A stretch of 50,271 nucleotides of DNA from JAFGHJ01 sp964606065 (lineage in GTDB: Bacteria; Hydrothermota; UBA3072), in contig CAZSEX010000010.1 in the NCBI GenBank assembly GCA_964606065.1, forward strand, positions 1 through 50,271, given 5' to 3'. Within the stretch, counting starts at the first letter, position 1. Each line of letters starts with the position of its first letter. This document shows positions 25,536-33,687 of the stretch, one piece after another. The notes below the pieces were generated by a model. That model was not told the origin of the DNA, ran no database searches, and saw only the letters and a list, made by a program, of their open reading frames with translations. Made by a program: the position numbers and the translations under genes.

Positions 25536-25559
25536 GTAGCGTTGGGGCTTGCCCCCAAC
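25536..25559 (+). repeat. REP-like GTAG-headed hairpin, second copy
   Basis: Same sequence as 141-164, in the same orientation, with 'acatt' after it in both places. Confidence 0.65.
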
Positions 25560-25852
25560 ATTAATAAAAGATAACTAAAGCTTCGTGTCTTAGTGGCGAA
25601 TTTTTTATTTTTTGCAAAAAAAAGTTGACCGGTAGTACTAAAAATGAATATTTTTTTGGTCCTACGAATTTTTTCTCTTTTCTCGTCAATAGTGATACAA
25701 TTTCAGTGTAACCCTTTCGATTACTTCGCATAAATTAAGACTACCGCCAAACCAGTAATGACAACATAAACTAAAATACTGGGTGGGAGGGTTGGCTTTG
25801 AGTCCTTTGCGGTCTTTGTGGTTAATTTTGCGCGTTAGGACTTTGTCATGGC

Positions 25853-25880
25853 TTGACATATCGCAAATAATTTCTAATAT
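25853..25880 (+). promoter_or_regulatory. Leaderless promoter of the TIGR04076-rpe-guaA unit
   Basis: TTGACA (25853-25858), a 16-bp spacer and TAATAT (25875-25880). The ATG at 25887 begins 7 nt past the -10 box, exactly where transcription is expected to start. Confidence 0.75.
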
Positions 25881-25886
25881 AGCTCT

Positions 25887-26168
25887 ATGGATTTGGTAGT
25901 AAAAATAATAAGAATATCTGGTAGTTGTCCGGTATACAGAGTGGGAGATAAGTTTATTATAAAAAACGGCTACAAACTCGAAAGTAAAATTCCCGTTTGT
26001 ATGCATTCCCTCGCTTCTTTAATGCCGTATTACAACGCTTTCGCAAAAGGCGTTTCTCCTGAGGATTTAGGGTTGGGTAAGGGAAAAAGCCTTTTTGTTC
26101 AATGCCTGGACCCACACGATTTAACTGGCGGAGGTACGGTAACCATGGAAATTTATAAAAATGAATAG
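25887..26168 (+). CDS. TIGR04076-family protein
   Basis: A 93-aa protein that matches the TIGR04076 layout: GSCPVYRVGDKFII (residues 12-25), a central Cys (VCMHSL), and CLDPHD..GGGTVTMEI near the end. Members are small and of unknown function, with conserved cysteines. It is the first gene after a leaderless promoter and its stop overlaps the rpe start by 8 nt, so it is cotranscribed with rpe and guaA. No function is proposed. Confidence 0.75.
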   Translation: MDLVVKIIRISGSCPVYRVGDKFIIKNGYKLESKIPVCMHSLASLMPYYNAFAKGVSPEDLGLGKGKSLFVQCLDPHDLTGGGTVTMEIYKNE

Positions 26169-26814
26169 CAAAAAAGTCCATGTTTCGGTTTCGATTCTCG
26201 CGGAGGATTTCTCAATTCTTGGTGAAAACCTTAAAATTATAGAAAAAGCTGGCGGAGATTCCGTGCATCTCGATGTAATAGATGGAGTGTTTGCTCCCAA
26301 CATAACATTCGGACCGGTAGTCGTAAAAGGCATACGTAAACTAACAACTCTTCCCCTTCACGCGCACTTAATGATAAAATATCCCGAAAAATATTTTGAG
26401 GATTTTATCAATGCCGGTTGCTCACAAATCTGCTTTCATCTCGAAGCAGAAGGAAACGCTGAGAATATAATAAAAAAAATACATGATATGAAAACCAGAT
26501 GCGGAATAGTTCTTAATCCCGATACCTCTGTCGATACCGTTACCCCCTATTTAGAAAAGATCGATCTTGTTCTTATAATGTCAGTCTATCCGGGCTTTTC
26601 CGGTCAGAAATTTATTCCCGAAGTTCTTTCAAAAATAGAAAAAATAAGAGAGATACATTCAGATATAGATATAGCGGTCGACGGCGGAATTAACGGCAAA
26701 ACAATCGATTCTGTTTTAAACGCCGGCGCGAATGTTATAATTGCTAATTCTTATATTTTTGCATCAAAAGACCGAGAAAAAGCAGTAAGACGGTTAAAAG
26801 GTTTAAATGAGTGA
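26161..26814 (+). CDS. rpe: Ribulose-phosphate 3-epimerase
   Basis: TIM-barrel enzyme of the pentose phosphate pathway, interconverting ribulose-5-P and xylulose-5-P with a bound metal. At 217 aa it is the normal length. The conserved stretches are VSILAEDF near residue 9, HLDVIDGVFAPNITFGP (residues 36-52), HAHLMI, MSVYPGFSGQKF near 140, and AVDGGINGKT near 175. The His and Asp metal ligands are present in these motifs. Overlaps its neighbours by 8 nt on both sides. Confidence 0.95.
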   Translation: MNSKKVHVSVSILAEDFSILGENLKIIEKAGGDSVHLDVIDGVFAPNITFGPVVVKGIRKLTTLPLHAHLMIKYPEKYFEDFINAGCSQICFHLEAEGNAENIIKKIHDMKTRCGIVLNPDTSVDTVTPYLEKIDLVLIMSVYPGFSGQKFIPEVLSKIEKIREIHSDIDIAVDGGINGKTIDSVLNAGANVIIANSYIFASKDREKAVRRLKGLNE

Positions 26815-28324
26815 AAAAGTCGCAATATTGGATTTTGGTTCTCAGTATACTCATCTTATCGCGCGAAGGATAAGAGAACTTAAAACTCAAGCTCTAATCC
26901 TTTCCCCAAAGACTCCGGCGAAAGACCTAACCAACGCAAAAGGAATAATCTTCTCCGGAGGTCCATGGAGTGTCATCGAAGATAACGCTCCTATACCGGA
27001 CAGAGGCATATTTGAATTAGGTATTCCTATTCTCGGGATTTGCTATGGTTTACAGCTAATCGGAAAAATTTTTGGAGGAGATGTTTTGTACTCTCCGAAA
27101 AGAGAATACGGTTATTCCGAATTTTATCCCGCAAGCGATCCTCTTTTTGAAGGGATTTCAAAAAAAACCACCGTGTGGATGAGTCACGGTGACAAATTAA
27201 CAAAAATACCACCCGAATTCGAAATTATCGGAAAAACCCCCAATTCTGAATTCGCCGCAATAAAAAGGGAAAATATTTACGGCATTCAATTTCACCCTGA
27301 AGTAACACACACTCCCGAAGGAAAAAAAATACTGAGTAATTTTCTTTACTCAGTATGCAAAGTAAAAGGCGATTGGACACCATCCTCTCTCCTGGAAATC
27401 GCGCAAAACGAAATAAAGAGAAAATATAAAGATAACGGCAAGGCTGTCCTTGCTTATAGCGGAGGAGTCGACTCCACAGTATCTGCCGTTCTGGCTAAAA
27501 AAATCCTTAAAGAAAATTTCGTACCGATATTTGTGGATACGGGACTTATGAGAAAAGAAGAACCGAAGGAAATAAAAGAGACATCCAAAAAACTTAATCT
27601 CGGGGTGAAAATCGTAAACGCAAAAAAATATTTTTTAAACGCCCTAAAAGGTGTAGTCGACCCGGAAAAGAAAAGAACGGTAATCGGCGGAGAATTTATA
27701 GAGGTCTTTGAAAAAGAGGCAAAAAAAATAGGAGCGGAATATTTGATACAGGGAACTTTATATCCCGATATAATCGAGAGTATTTCCGATGTCGGACCTT
27801 CACATACAATAAAGAAACATCATAACGTCGGGGGACTTCCCGAAAAAATGGAACTCAAACTAATAGAGCCATTAAAGGAATTCTTCAAAGACGAAGTGCG
27901 GCAAATCGCCAGATTATTGGAAGTACCGAAGAAAATTTACAGCAGACATCCTTTCCCAGGACCCGGTTTAGCGGTTCGAATTCTAGGTGAGGTTACGGAA
28001 GAAAGGATAAATATTTTAAAAGAAGCGGACTATATATTTATAAACACTTTAAAGGAACTCGACTTATATGATTCTATATGGCAGGCATTCGCAGTATTTA
28101 TACCCGTCAAAACCGTCGGGGTAATGGGAGACACTCGAACATATTCAAACTTAATAGCTTTAAGGGCCGTCACAAGTGAAGACGGCATGACCGCCGACTG
28201 GTTCTCGTTTAAAAGAGAAGACCTCACGAAAGTAGCCAACCGTATTCTGAATGAGGTCTCCGGGGTCAATAGAGTAGTTTACGATATCAGCTCGAAACCT
28301 CCTTCGACAATTGAATGGGAATAA
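26807..28324 (+). CDS. guaA: GMP synthase (glutamine-hydrolysing)
   Basis: Converts XMP to GMP using glutamine and ATP. The N-terminal class I amidotransferase carries Cys79 in LGICYGLQLIG and the His/Glu in FHPEVTHT. The ATP pyrophosphatase domain has the P-loop SGGVDST near residue 220. The C-terminal dimer domain is complete (RHPFPGPGLAVRILGEV, and it ends PPSTIEWE, as in the family). At 505 aa it is full length. It overlaps rpe by 8 nt, and the following ORF starts 10 nt before its end. Confidence 0.97.
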   Translation: MSEKVAILDFGSQYTHLIARRIRELKTQALILSPKTPAKDLTNAKGIIFSGGPWSVIEDNAPIPDRGIFELGIPILGICYGLQLIGKIFGGDVLYSPKREYGYSEFYPASDPLFEGISKKTTVWMSHGDKLTKIPPEFEIIGKTPNSEFAAIKRENIYGIQFHPEVTHTPEGKKILSNFLYSVCKVKGDWTPSSLLEIAQNEIKRKYKDNGKAVLAYSGGVDSTVSAVLAKKILKENFVPIFVDTGLMRKEEPKEIKETSKKLNLGVKIVNAKKYFLNALKGVVDPEKKRTVIGGEFIEVFEKEAKKIGAEYLIQGTLYPDIIESISDVGPSHTIKKHHNVGGLPEKMELKLIEPLKEFFKDEVRQIARLLEVPKKIYSRHPFPGPGLAVRILGEVTEERINILKEADYIFINTLKELDLYDSIWQAFAVFIPVKTVGVMGDTRTYSNLIALRAVTSEDGMTADWFSFKREDLTKVANRILNEVSGVNRVVYDISSKPPSTIEWE

Positions 28325-29253
28325 TCCTTTTTTTTATATCCATATCCGAATTACTCTTACCTTCAGGAATTCAAATTTTAAAAGATGAAAACTGTCCTAT
28401 ACAGAAAGTTTCAGTCGGTATAGAACTAAGTCCTTCGGCAAAAATAAACCCTATCGGAAGAAGCCTTTTTGAAAGAAACGGCTACAATTATTTTTATCTC
28501 AAAAATCTGGATTCAATAGCAATCCTCACCAGATTTATAAATCTACTTTCGCAGAATAAAATTTTCTCGAAGTCGAATGAAAACGGGCCCACAAATTTAC
28601 TCCGGCTCACGCTAAATGATCTGAATTATAATTACTCCCCTATTATCAGTATAACTATAAGCATTACGGGAGAAATGGACGAAAAAAAAATAATAGATAT
28701 GCTAAATATTATTCCCGACACAATGATTTCGAATTTTAACACATATTACCAGCTAAAAAGAGTTATTGGTAAACATATATATTCAGGAAGAGAAAATTTC
28801 ATAGCGAATGTTTCACCTCCTCCTTTTTCGGACGATTTTTGCGCTTTTCTTGTTTTTCTAAAACTCATGAATAACAGAAATCTAAAGATAAAATTCTCTC
28901 CGGAAACAGCTCCTTCCCCTTTTCTTATTTATGCTTCGAAAGATAAAATTAAACCGATTTTCACAAAACCACAAAAAAACGAAATTAAAAGAGCTGCTCG
29001 GGAAGTTTCAAACTGGATTGAAACTTTTTCACTTAATAAAAACAGGAGCAGACTCATAATCCTGACTTACGCAATGGGAATCGGAGAAAATACATTTAAA
29101 GATTGGCTAAAGGAGCTTAAACACTTAGAAGATATCGAAATTCAAAAAATATGGGAAAAATACCTGATCGACGGTTTTGTCGCTTCACTGGATCCTTCTC
29201 TTAGAAAAAGAATCAAAAAACTTTTTCCGGAAAGCTATATCAATTTAGAATGA
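28315..29253 (+). CDS. Unknown protein with weak M16-peptidase-like features
   Basis: I do not recognise this 312-aa protein with confidence. The first 15 residues are hydrophobic (signal-like), followed by LPSGIQILKDENCPIQKVSVGIEL, which resembles the opening strand pair of M16 peptidases, and a tail (EDIEIQKIWEKYLIDGFVASLDP) like their last helix. The zinc motif HxxEH is absent, so if related it is non-catalytic and shortened. It overlaps guaA by 10 nt and the following VWA protein by 4 nt (ATGA), so the two unknowns are probably cotranslated and may function together. Confidence 0.5.
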   Translation: MGIILFFISISELLLPSGIQILKDENCPIQKVSVGIELSPSAKINPIGRSLFERNGYNYFYLKNLDSIAILTRFINLLSQNKIFSKSNENGPTNLLRLTLNDLNYNYSPIISITISITGEMDEKKIIDMLNIIPDTMISNFNTYYQLKRVIGKHIYSGRENFIANVSPPPFSDDFCAFLVFLKLMNNRNLKIKFSPETAPSPFLIYASKDKIKPIFTKPQKNEIKRAAREVSNWIETFSLNKNRSRLIILTYAMGIGENTFKDWLKELKHLEDIEIQKIWEKYLIDGFVASLDPSLRKRIKKLFPESYINLE

Positions 29254-30836
29254 AACCGCGAATCACACAGTGGATCATTTTGGGACTTCTAATCCTAATG
29301 ATTTTTCACCCCCTCTTCAATTTCAAGAAAAAAATTTCTCCTTACGGAATTTTATTAATAGACGAGAGCGAATCGATGCGGTGCACAAAAAAAATAGAAG
29401 TGGTCGAAACGGATTATACAATAAAAAAGTTTTCTTTCGGAGCGAAAGAAAGCGGAACGGATTTAGCAAAGGCACTACTTGAAGCAGCCGAAACAAACCC
29501 CGACGTTAGTTTTATAATTCTATACTCCGATGGTTCCAATACTAAAGGGAAAAATCCAATCAAAACAGCAGATGAAATCGAAATCCCTGTATATTTTATA
29601 CTTCCCGAATTTACAGAAAAAATCGCCGGAGGATTTATCTCTGTTTACGGACCAAATTCAATAGAAGAAGGTGATTCCGCCAAAATTACCGTATACTACA
29701 AAATCCCAAACGCTGCAACATTGGAAATAAACGTCGAAGAAAAAATAAACAAAAAAAATATCAAAAGAGAAGGTATATTAGACTTTTCTTTTTTACCCTC
29801 TGCCGGCAAAAAAAATATCCGGCTAAATCTTCTGACCGATAATGATACAATTGATAGAACCAATCTGTCACTCGACGTAAGAAAAAAACGAACATTACTA
29901 ATAATAAGCGAACCACCGAATTGGAACTACAAATTCATTAAACGTTATTTCGAAGATAAAAACTGGGATGTAAAAACAAACAAAAAAGATAATATTAATT
30001 CTCCGCCCTCCCAGAACTTTGACATTATTTGCTTTTTAAACAATCCGGTTAAACATAAAGAATTTACAAAAAACTATCTGGAGGAAGGCGGAAAAATAAT
30101 CGTTATCAGTTCAGTTGTTTCAAATCTGGATTTCTTACCCGTAATTGCCCCGACTTTAACTAAATATCAGGGAAAACTTCCCGTAAGCTATTACCTGAAA
30201 CCGGGTGGGATTAGACGAAATTCAAAACCCCTTTCGGCAAACGGGGAAAATCTGGGGTATATAATGCGTTTCGATAAAGGGAACGTTATTCAATTCACCT
30301 ACCTCGAACTATGGAAACTCGCTTTATCAGCCGGACAATTATATCCCCAAAATATTTTCGAAATACTGCTGAATAAATCACTTAAAGAATTAATAACCGA
30401 AGAAACATCTATATATTACTCTAACAAATTACTCGAAGGAGAAGACTTTATCATTAAATTCGAGAAAAACGAAAAAGCGGTTAAAGAATTCCACTGGGAC
30501 GGACAAAAACTACCATTCAGGGGAGATTCTATAATAATCAATCAGCCTCGTTCAGGTTTACATTATTTTAAGATAAATTTAAAATCTCAAAGCATCGAAG
30601 ATTCTGTCCTTGTTATAAACGAACCAAAAGACAGAATGGGTTTAGATACGTTTATGCTCAAAGGTATAGCAGCCATTAGCGGCGGTGGCGAATGGAAAAA
30701 AGATTTCAACAAAGAAAATTTCGAGGCAAAAGAAAAAGAAATATGGGTAAATCTCCGACACAACTGGTTTTTCATTATTTCTTTATTTCTTCTAATATTC
30801 TTCGACTGGTTTTTATGGATGAGAAAAAAAAGTTAA
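29250..30836 (+). CDS. Membrane-anchored VWA-like protein
   Basis: A 528-aa protein with one helix at residues 7-24 and another near the C-terminus (about 505-524, WFFIISLFLLIFFDWFLW). Between them, LLIDESESM (Asp38, Ser40, Ser42) is a MIDAS DxSxS motif of von Willebrand A domains, and IILYSDGSNT follows, but the domain is short. A second part (LLIISEPPNWNYKFIKRYFE..FDIICFLNNPVKHKEF) resembles the class I GATase-like fold of large Bat-type membrane proteins. The middle has beta-sandwich character. Overlaps its predecessor by 4 nt. Its partner and function are unknown. Confidence 0.65.
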   Translation: MKPRITQWIILGLLILMIFHPLFNFKKKISPYGILLIDESESMRCTKKIEVVETDYTIKKFSFGAKESGTDLAKALLEAAETNPDVSFIILYSDGSNTKGKNPIKTADEIEIPVYFILPEFTEKIAGGFISVYGPNSIEEGDSAKITVYYKIPNAATLEINVEEKINKKNIKREGILDFSFLPSAGKKNIRLNLLTDNDTIDRTNLSLDVRKKRTLLIISEPPNWNYKFIKRYFEDKNWDVKTNKKDNINSPPSQNFDIICFLNNPVKHKEFTKNYLEEGGKIIVISSVVSNLDFLPVIAPTLTKYQGKLPVSYYLKPGGIRRNSKPLSANGENLGYIMRFDKGNVIQFTYLELWKLALSAGQLYPQNIFEILLNKSLKELITEETSIYYSNKLLEGEDFIIKFEKNEKAVKEFHWDGQKLPFRGDSIIINQPRSGLHYFKINLKSQSIEDSVLVINEPKDRMGLDTFMLKGIAAISGGGEWKKDFNKENFEAKEKEIWVNLRHNWFFIISLFLLIFFDWFLWMRKKS

Positions 30837-31085
30837 TTTTAGAAATATAATTGAAATTTCTTTCCCATCGAACCGTATTTTTTCGCCGTCCTTAAGTTTT
30901 ATATCTGCTCACACAAATCGATTGCCCCACTACACACCCAAAAAAATATAGCATTTAGACTTACCCAAAACAATCCACGGGGGGGGACCCCCATGCCACA
31001 ACATATCCCGGTTATCGTCTTTATGGGTAATGCTTTGAAAAATATTTATGACTTTACGATTTAAAACGATTACAACTTTGAACCC
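30837..31085. other. Spacer upstream of the Fur/PerR gene
   Basis: No gene seen. A short GGGGG/CCCCC hairpin lies at about 30980-30994. No PerR or Fur box was recognised with confidence. Confidence 0.45.
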
Positions 31086-31113
31086 TTGACAAACTCGGAA
31101 ATTTCTTTATTTT
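31086..31113 (+). promoter_or_regulatory. Leaderless-type promoter of the Fur/PerR gene
   Basis: TTGACA (31086-31091), a 16-bp spacer and TATTTT (31108-31113). The ATG at 31123 starts 10 nt past the -10 box. Confidence 0.6.
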
Positions 31114-31122
31114 TTAATCACT

Positions 31123-31536
31123 ATGAAAGAAACAAAAGAAATGTTGATAGAGAAAGGAATCAAACCTTCCATACAGCGAATTCAGATATACAAATTTCTT
31201 ATGGAGAACAGGGGGCATCCTACCGCGAAAGATATCTACGAAAAAATATCCGAAAAGATTCCAACGCTTTCCAAGACCACAGTTTACAATAGCATAAAGC
31301 TCTTCGCGAATAAAGGATTACTGAATCCAATAAAGACAATAGAAGGGGAAGTCAGGTATGACATCGACACAGGCTTTCATCCTCATTTTCTATGCAGAAA
31401 ATGCGGTAAAATTTATGATCTCGACAGCACGACAATTTCTGAAGAAAAAAAAGAAATAGACGGTCATCTTATCGAAAAACAACGTATCTGTTATTCCGGT
31501 ATCTGCAAGAAATGTAGAGAAAAGTTAAATATTTAA
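31123..31536 (+). CDS. Fur-family regulator, probably PerR-like
   Basis: A 137-aa metal-responsive repressor. The N-terminal winged helix (residues 12-65) contains SKTTVYNSIKLF. The dimer domain has the His-rich site HPHFLCRKCGKIYDL (His86, His88) and two structural CxxC pairs, Cys91/94 and Cys128/131, as in PerR, Fur and Zur. PerR is favoured because a rubredoxin, a peroxiredoxin and a superoxide-reductase-like protein follow. That assignment comes from context; the sequence alone does not separate PerR from Fur. Full length, with a leaderless promoter. Confidence 0.88.
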   Translation: MKETKEMLIEKGIKPSIQRIQIYKFLMENRGHPTAKDIYEKISEKIPTLSKTTVYNSIKLFANKGLLNPIKTIEGEVRYDIDTGFHPHFLCRKCGKIYDLDSTTISEEKKEIDGHLIEKQRICYSGICKKCREKLNI

Positions 31537-31569
31537 CCTGCAATAACCTGAAAAAAGGAGGAAGGGAAA

Positions 31570-31734
31570 ATGGATAAATATGAATGCACTTTTTGTGGTT
31601 ACATATATGACCCGGCAAAGGGAGATCCTGACGGTGGAATTTCTCCGGGTACAGCGTTCGAAGATATTCCTGACGACTGGGTTTGTCCTGTCTGTGGTGT
31701 AGGAAAAGAAGATTTTAGAAAAATAGAAGAATAA
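31570..31734 (+). CDS. Rubredoxin
   Basis: A 54-aa iron-sulfur electron carrier. The four iron ligands are Cys6, Cys9, Cys39 and Cys42 in CTFCGYIYDP and WVCPVCGVGK, with the typical GDPDGGISPGTAFEDIPDDW between them. AAGGAGGAAGGG precedes the ATG by a few bases. It lies 33 nt after the Fur-family gene. Rubredoxin can donate electrons to superoxide reductase and to peroxide-reducing enzymes, which fits the genes downstream. Confidence 0.97.
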   Translation: MDKYECTFCGYIYDPAKGDPDGGISPGTAFEDIPDDWVCPVCGVGKEDFRKIEE

Positions 31735-31750
31735 AAAATCTTAACGGACA

Positions 31751-32560
31751 ATGGATTCTATAGCCCGGCTATCCCCAATACTTCAGGCTTTTCTTGCCAC
31801 ATGTTTCACCTATCTTTTAACCGCGCTGGGAGCGGTAAGTGTTTTTTTTACAAGAGAGATAAGCAAAAAAGTTTTGGATTGGATGTTGGGTTTCACCGCA
31901 GGAGTAATGATAGCCGCAAGTTATTGGTCCCTCCTCGCGCCCTCGATAGAAATGAGCAAAGGACAGAGCCTTCCGATGTGGGTACCACCTGCGGTCGGAT
32001 TTCTTCTGGGCGGTGCGATTTTGAGAGTAATAGATAGAATCCTGCCCCACCTCCATATAGGTTATGAAAGAAGCGAAGCCGAAGGAATAAAAACATCCTG
32101 GCAGCGTTCGGTTTTGCTTGTTACCGCCATAACATTACACAACTTTCCCGAGGGTCTCGCTGTAGGCGTAGCTTTTGGAGCAGCGGCGACAGGTATGCCT
32201 GGAGCCACACTCGGAGGTGCGATCGCGCTGGCTCTGGGTATAGGCATTCAAAATTTTCCTGAAGGAATAGCTGTTGCAATGCCTTTAAGAAAGGAAGGAC
32301 TGTCGAGATTAAAAAGTTTTAACATGGGACAGCTATCCGGAACAGTCGAGCCATTAGCAGGCGTTTTAGGAGCCTTTTTTGTCCTGACCGCTCAATCTTT
32401 ACTCCCATATTTTTTGGCTTTTGCCGCGGGAGCTATGATATTTGTGGTGGTAGAGGAAGTTATCCCGGAATCACAACATGGAGGAAATTCCGATATAGCC
32501 ACCATGGGAGCTATGATAGGTTTTACGGTTATGATGATATTGGATGTCGCCCTGGGATAA
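31751..32560 (+). CDS. ZIP-family metal transporter
   Basis: A 269-aa inner-membrane importer of divalent metals (Zn, Fe or Mn). It has about eight hydrophobic segments. The metal site is in HNFPEGLAVGVAF (near residue 128) and IQNFPEGIAVAMPL (near 168), a GufA/ZupT pattern. A first-row His-rich loop (LPHLHIG) lies near residue 97. It lies 16 nt after rubredoxin. In a PerR-type cluster, import of iron or manganese would be logical, but the metal is not readable from the sequence. Confidence 0.92.
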   Translation: MDSIARLSPILQAFLATCFTYLLTALGAVSVFFTREISKKVLDWMLGFTAGVMIAASYWSLLAPSIEMSKGQSLPMWVPPAVGFLLGGAILRVIDRILPHLHIGYERSEAEGIKTSWQRSVLLVTAITLHNFPEGLAVGVAFGAAATGMPGATLGGAIALALGIGIQNFPEGIAVAMPLRKEGLSRLKSFNMGQLSGTVEPLAGVLGAFFVLTAQSLLPYFLAFAAGAMIFVVVEEVIPESQHGGNSDIATMGAMIGFTVMMILDVALG

Positions 32561-32667
32561 AACAATAAATAGCCGCAGATTTACACGGATAAAATATATT
32601 TTTTTATTATATTTAATAAATTGCACAGAGAATCCCTGATAGTATTAAAAACTAACGGAGGTAAAAT
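32561..32667. other. Spacer with repeat word and possible promoter
   Basis: The word 'gccgcagatttacacggataa' is a dispersed repeat. A possible promoter, TTGCAC (32621-32626) - N16 - TATTAA (32643-32648), could give the peroxiredoxin group its own start; GGAGGT precedes the ATG at 32668. Confidence 0.4.
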
Positions 32668-33120
32668 ATGATTAAAAAAGGGGAAAAAGCGCCCAATTTC
32701 GAGCTGAAAGACCAGAATGAAAAAAGTATACAGCTCAAAAAGCTTAAAGGCAAAAAAGTTTTACTTTCTTTTCACCCTCTTGCCTGGACCGACGTTTGCG
32801 CCAAACAGATGCTGTCTCTTGAAAAAAATAAAGAAAAATTTGAAAAAATTAACACAGTCGCCCTGGGAATAAACGTCGACCCCATTCCTTCAAAAGCCGC
32901 CTGGGCAAAAAATTTAAAGATAAAAGGCACTAAATTGCTGTCCGATTTCTGGCCGCACGGAGAAGTTGCGAAAAGATACGGCGTTTTCAGTAAATCTCAA
33001 GGATTTTCTTTCAGAGTCAACATCATCGCGGACGAAAAAGGAAAAGTCTCTTTTGTAAAAAAATATAAAATCTCCCAGGTTCCCGACATAAAAGAAATTA
33101 TTAAGGAACTTTCAAAATGA
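32668..33120 (+). CDS. Peroxiredoxin (AhpC/TSA family, 1-Cys type)
   Basis: Thiol peroxidase, 150 aa. The peroxidatic Cys44 lies in FHPLAWTDVC, with Thr41 in the usual P-xxx-T-xx-C position. It is the only cysteine in the protein, so an external thiol or other donor must regenerate it. KAPNFELKD and the thioredoxin-fold strands (VLLSFHPLAW, NIIADEKGKVSFV) are typical. GGAGGT lies 7 nt before the ATG. The next ORF starts in its stop codon (ATGA). It fits the oxidative-stress theme. Confidence 0.93.
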   Translation: MIKKGEKAPNFELKDQNEKSIQLKKLKGKKVLLSFHPLAWTDVCAKQMLSLEKNKEKFEKINTVALGINVDPIPSKAAWAKNLKIKGTKLLSDFWPHGEVAKRYGVFSKSQGFSFRVNIIADEKGKVSFVKKYKISQVPDIKEIIKELSK

Positions 33121-33296
33121 TAGATGTATTAGCCAATTTAATAATACCTTTAGGAATTGCTACTTACTTATCCTTATTTTTAGGGATAATCTCGGGCATC
33201 CGAAGATGGAAATTAAAAACACACAAAACAATAGCAACAATAACAATAATACTTGCTTCGCTGCACGCTTCGCTCATCATTTATTTTTACTTATAG
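33117..33296 (+). CDS. 59-aa two-helix membrane protein, possible b-type haem binder
   Basis: Small ORF starting in an ATGA overlap with the peroxiredoxin. Residues 7-27 and 38-58 are hydrophobic helices, joined by a basic turn IRRWKLKTHK. The second helix carries His36 and His50, 14 residues apart, as seen in helices that hold two haems in cytochrome b and ferric-reductase proteins; the second one lies in ASLHASLIIY. The first helix has no His, so haem binding would need a dimer or a partner. It may serve as an electron carrier for the next protein, which is exported. This is inference. No known family is recognised. Confidence 0.6.
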   Translation: MIDVLANLIIPLGIATYLSLFLGIISGIRRWKLKTHKTIATITIILASLHASLIIYFYL

Positions 33297-33314
33297 TAAA
33301 CAATGGAGGAAAGA

Positions 33315-33677
33315 ATGAATATTAAGAAGATACTTGTTTTATTTACCATACTTGTTTTTTCTTTTAGAATCTATTCTCATGCTCCCAGAAAAATCGATAT
33401 GGATTTTAACATTGAAGATAAAATTCTAAATGTTGAAGTTCATCATCCGGTATTAGCTCAGAAAAATCATTATATAGAAAAGATAGAAGTTCATTTGAAC
33501 GATAAACTTATGATAATTCAGAACTTCAACGCTCAGATTGAGAAAAAGACACAAAAAGCCGTATATTTTATCTTTGAAGCAAAAAAAGATGATATTATAA
33601 AGGTAAAAGCTTTCTGCAATAAACACGGGGATAAAACCGTGAGTCTGATAGTTCAGGAAAAAAGTAACAAAAAATAA
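33315..33677 (+). CDS. Exported superoxide-reductase-like protein (desulfoferrodoxin fold)
   Basis: A 120-aa secreted protein. A signal peptide of about 20 residues ends IYSHAP. Numbered from the preceding ATG (33303), His26 (SHAP), His48 (VHHPV), His56 (NHYIEKIEV), Cys105 and His108 (CNKHG) match, in order and context, the His4-Cys iron site of superoxide reductase, where HPM, HYI and CNLHG are the known motifs. The Glu and Lys before the first His are not kept. GGAGG with 5-nt spacing selects ATG 33315; the ATG at 33303 overlaps the Shine-Dalgarno site. Function as a periplasmic SOR is inferred; many exported relatives lack the last His. Confidence 0.75.
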   Translation: MNIKKILVLFTILVFSFRIYSHAPRKIDMDFNIEDKILNVEVHHPVLAQKNHYIEKIEVHLNDKLMIIQNFNAQIEKKTQKAVYFIFEAKKDDIIKVKAFCNKHGDKTVSLIVQEKSNKK

Positions 33678-33687
33678 AGGAGACGCA

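Larger units (their letters stand above)
25303..25852. repeat. Repeat-rich spacer
   Basis: No gene seen. 'accacaaagcccgcaaaggacacaaagg' words lie at 25325-25360, the CCCCGatacag cassette at 25437-25473, the GTAG word at 25505-25508, and the REP-like hairpin at 25536-25559, identical to that at 141-164. A 'cctttgcggtctttgtggttaa' word lies at 25803-25825. Confidence 0.65.

Noticed and set aside
30900..31122. PerR/Fur operator before the regulator gene
   Set aside because: No good palindrome of the TTATAATnATTATAA or Fur type was found; AT-rich matches are at chance level.
32062..32247. Minus-strand frame opposite the ZIP gene
   Set aside because: Shadow of a well-supported gene; similar opposite-strand frames occur in murA, nadB, metY, GH130 and GT genes.
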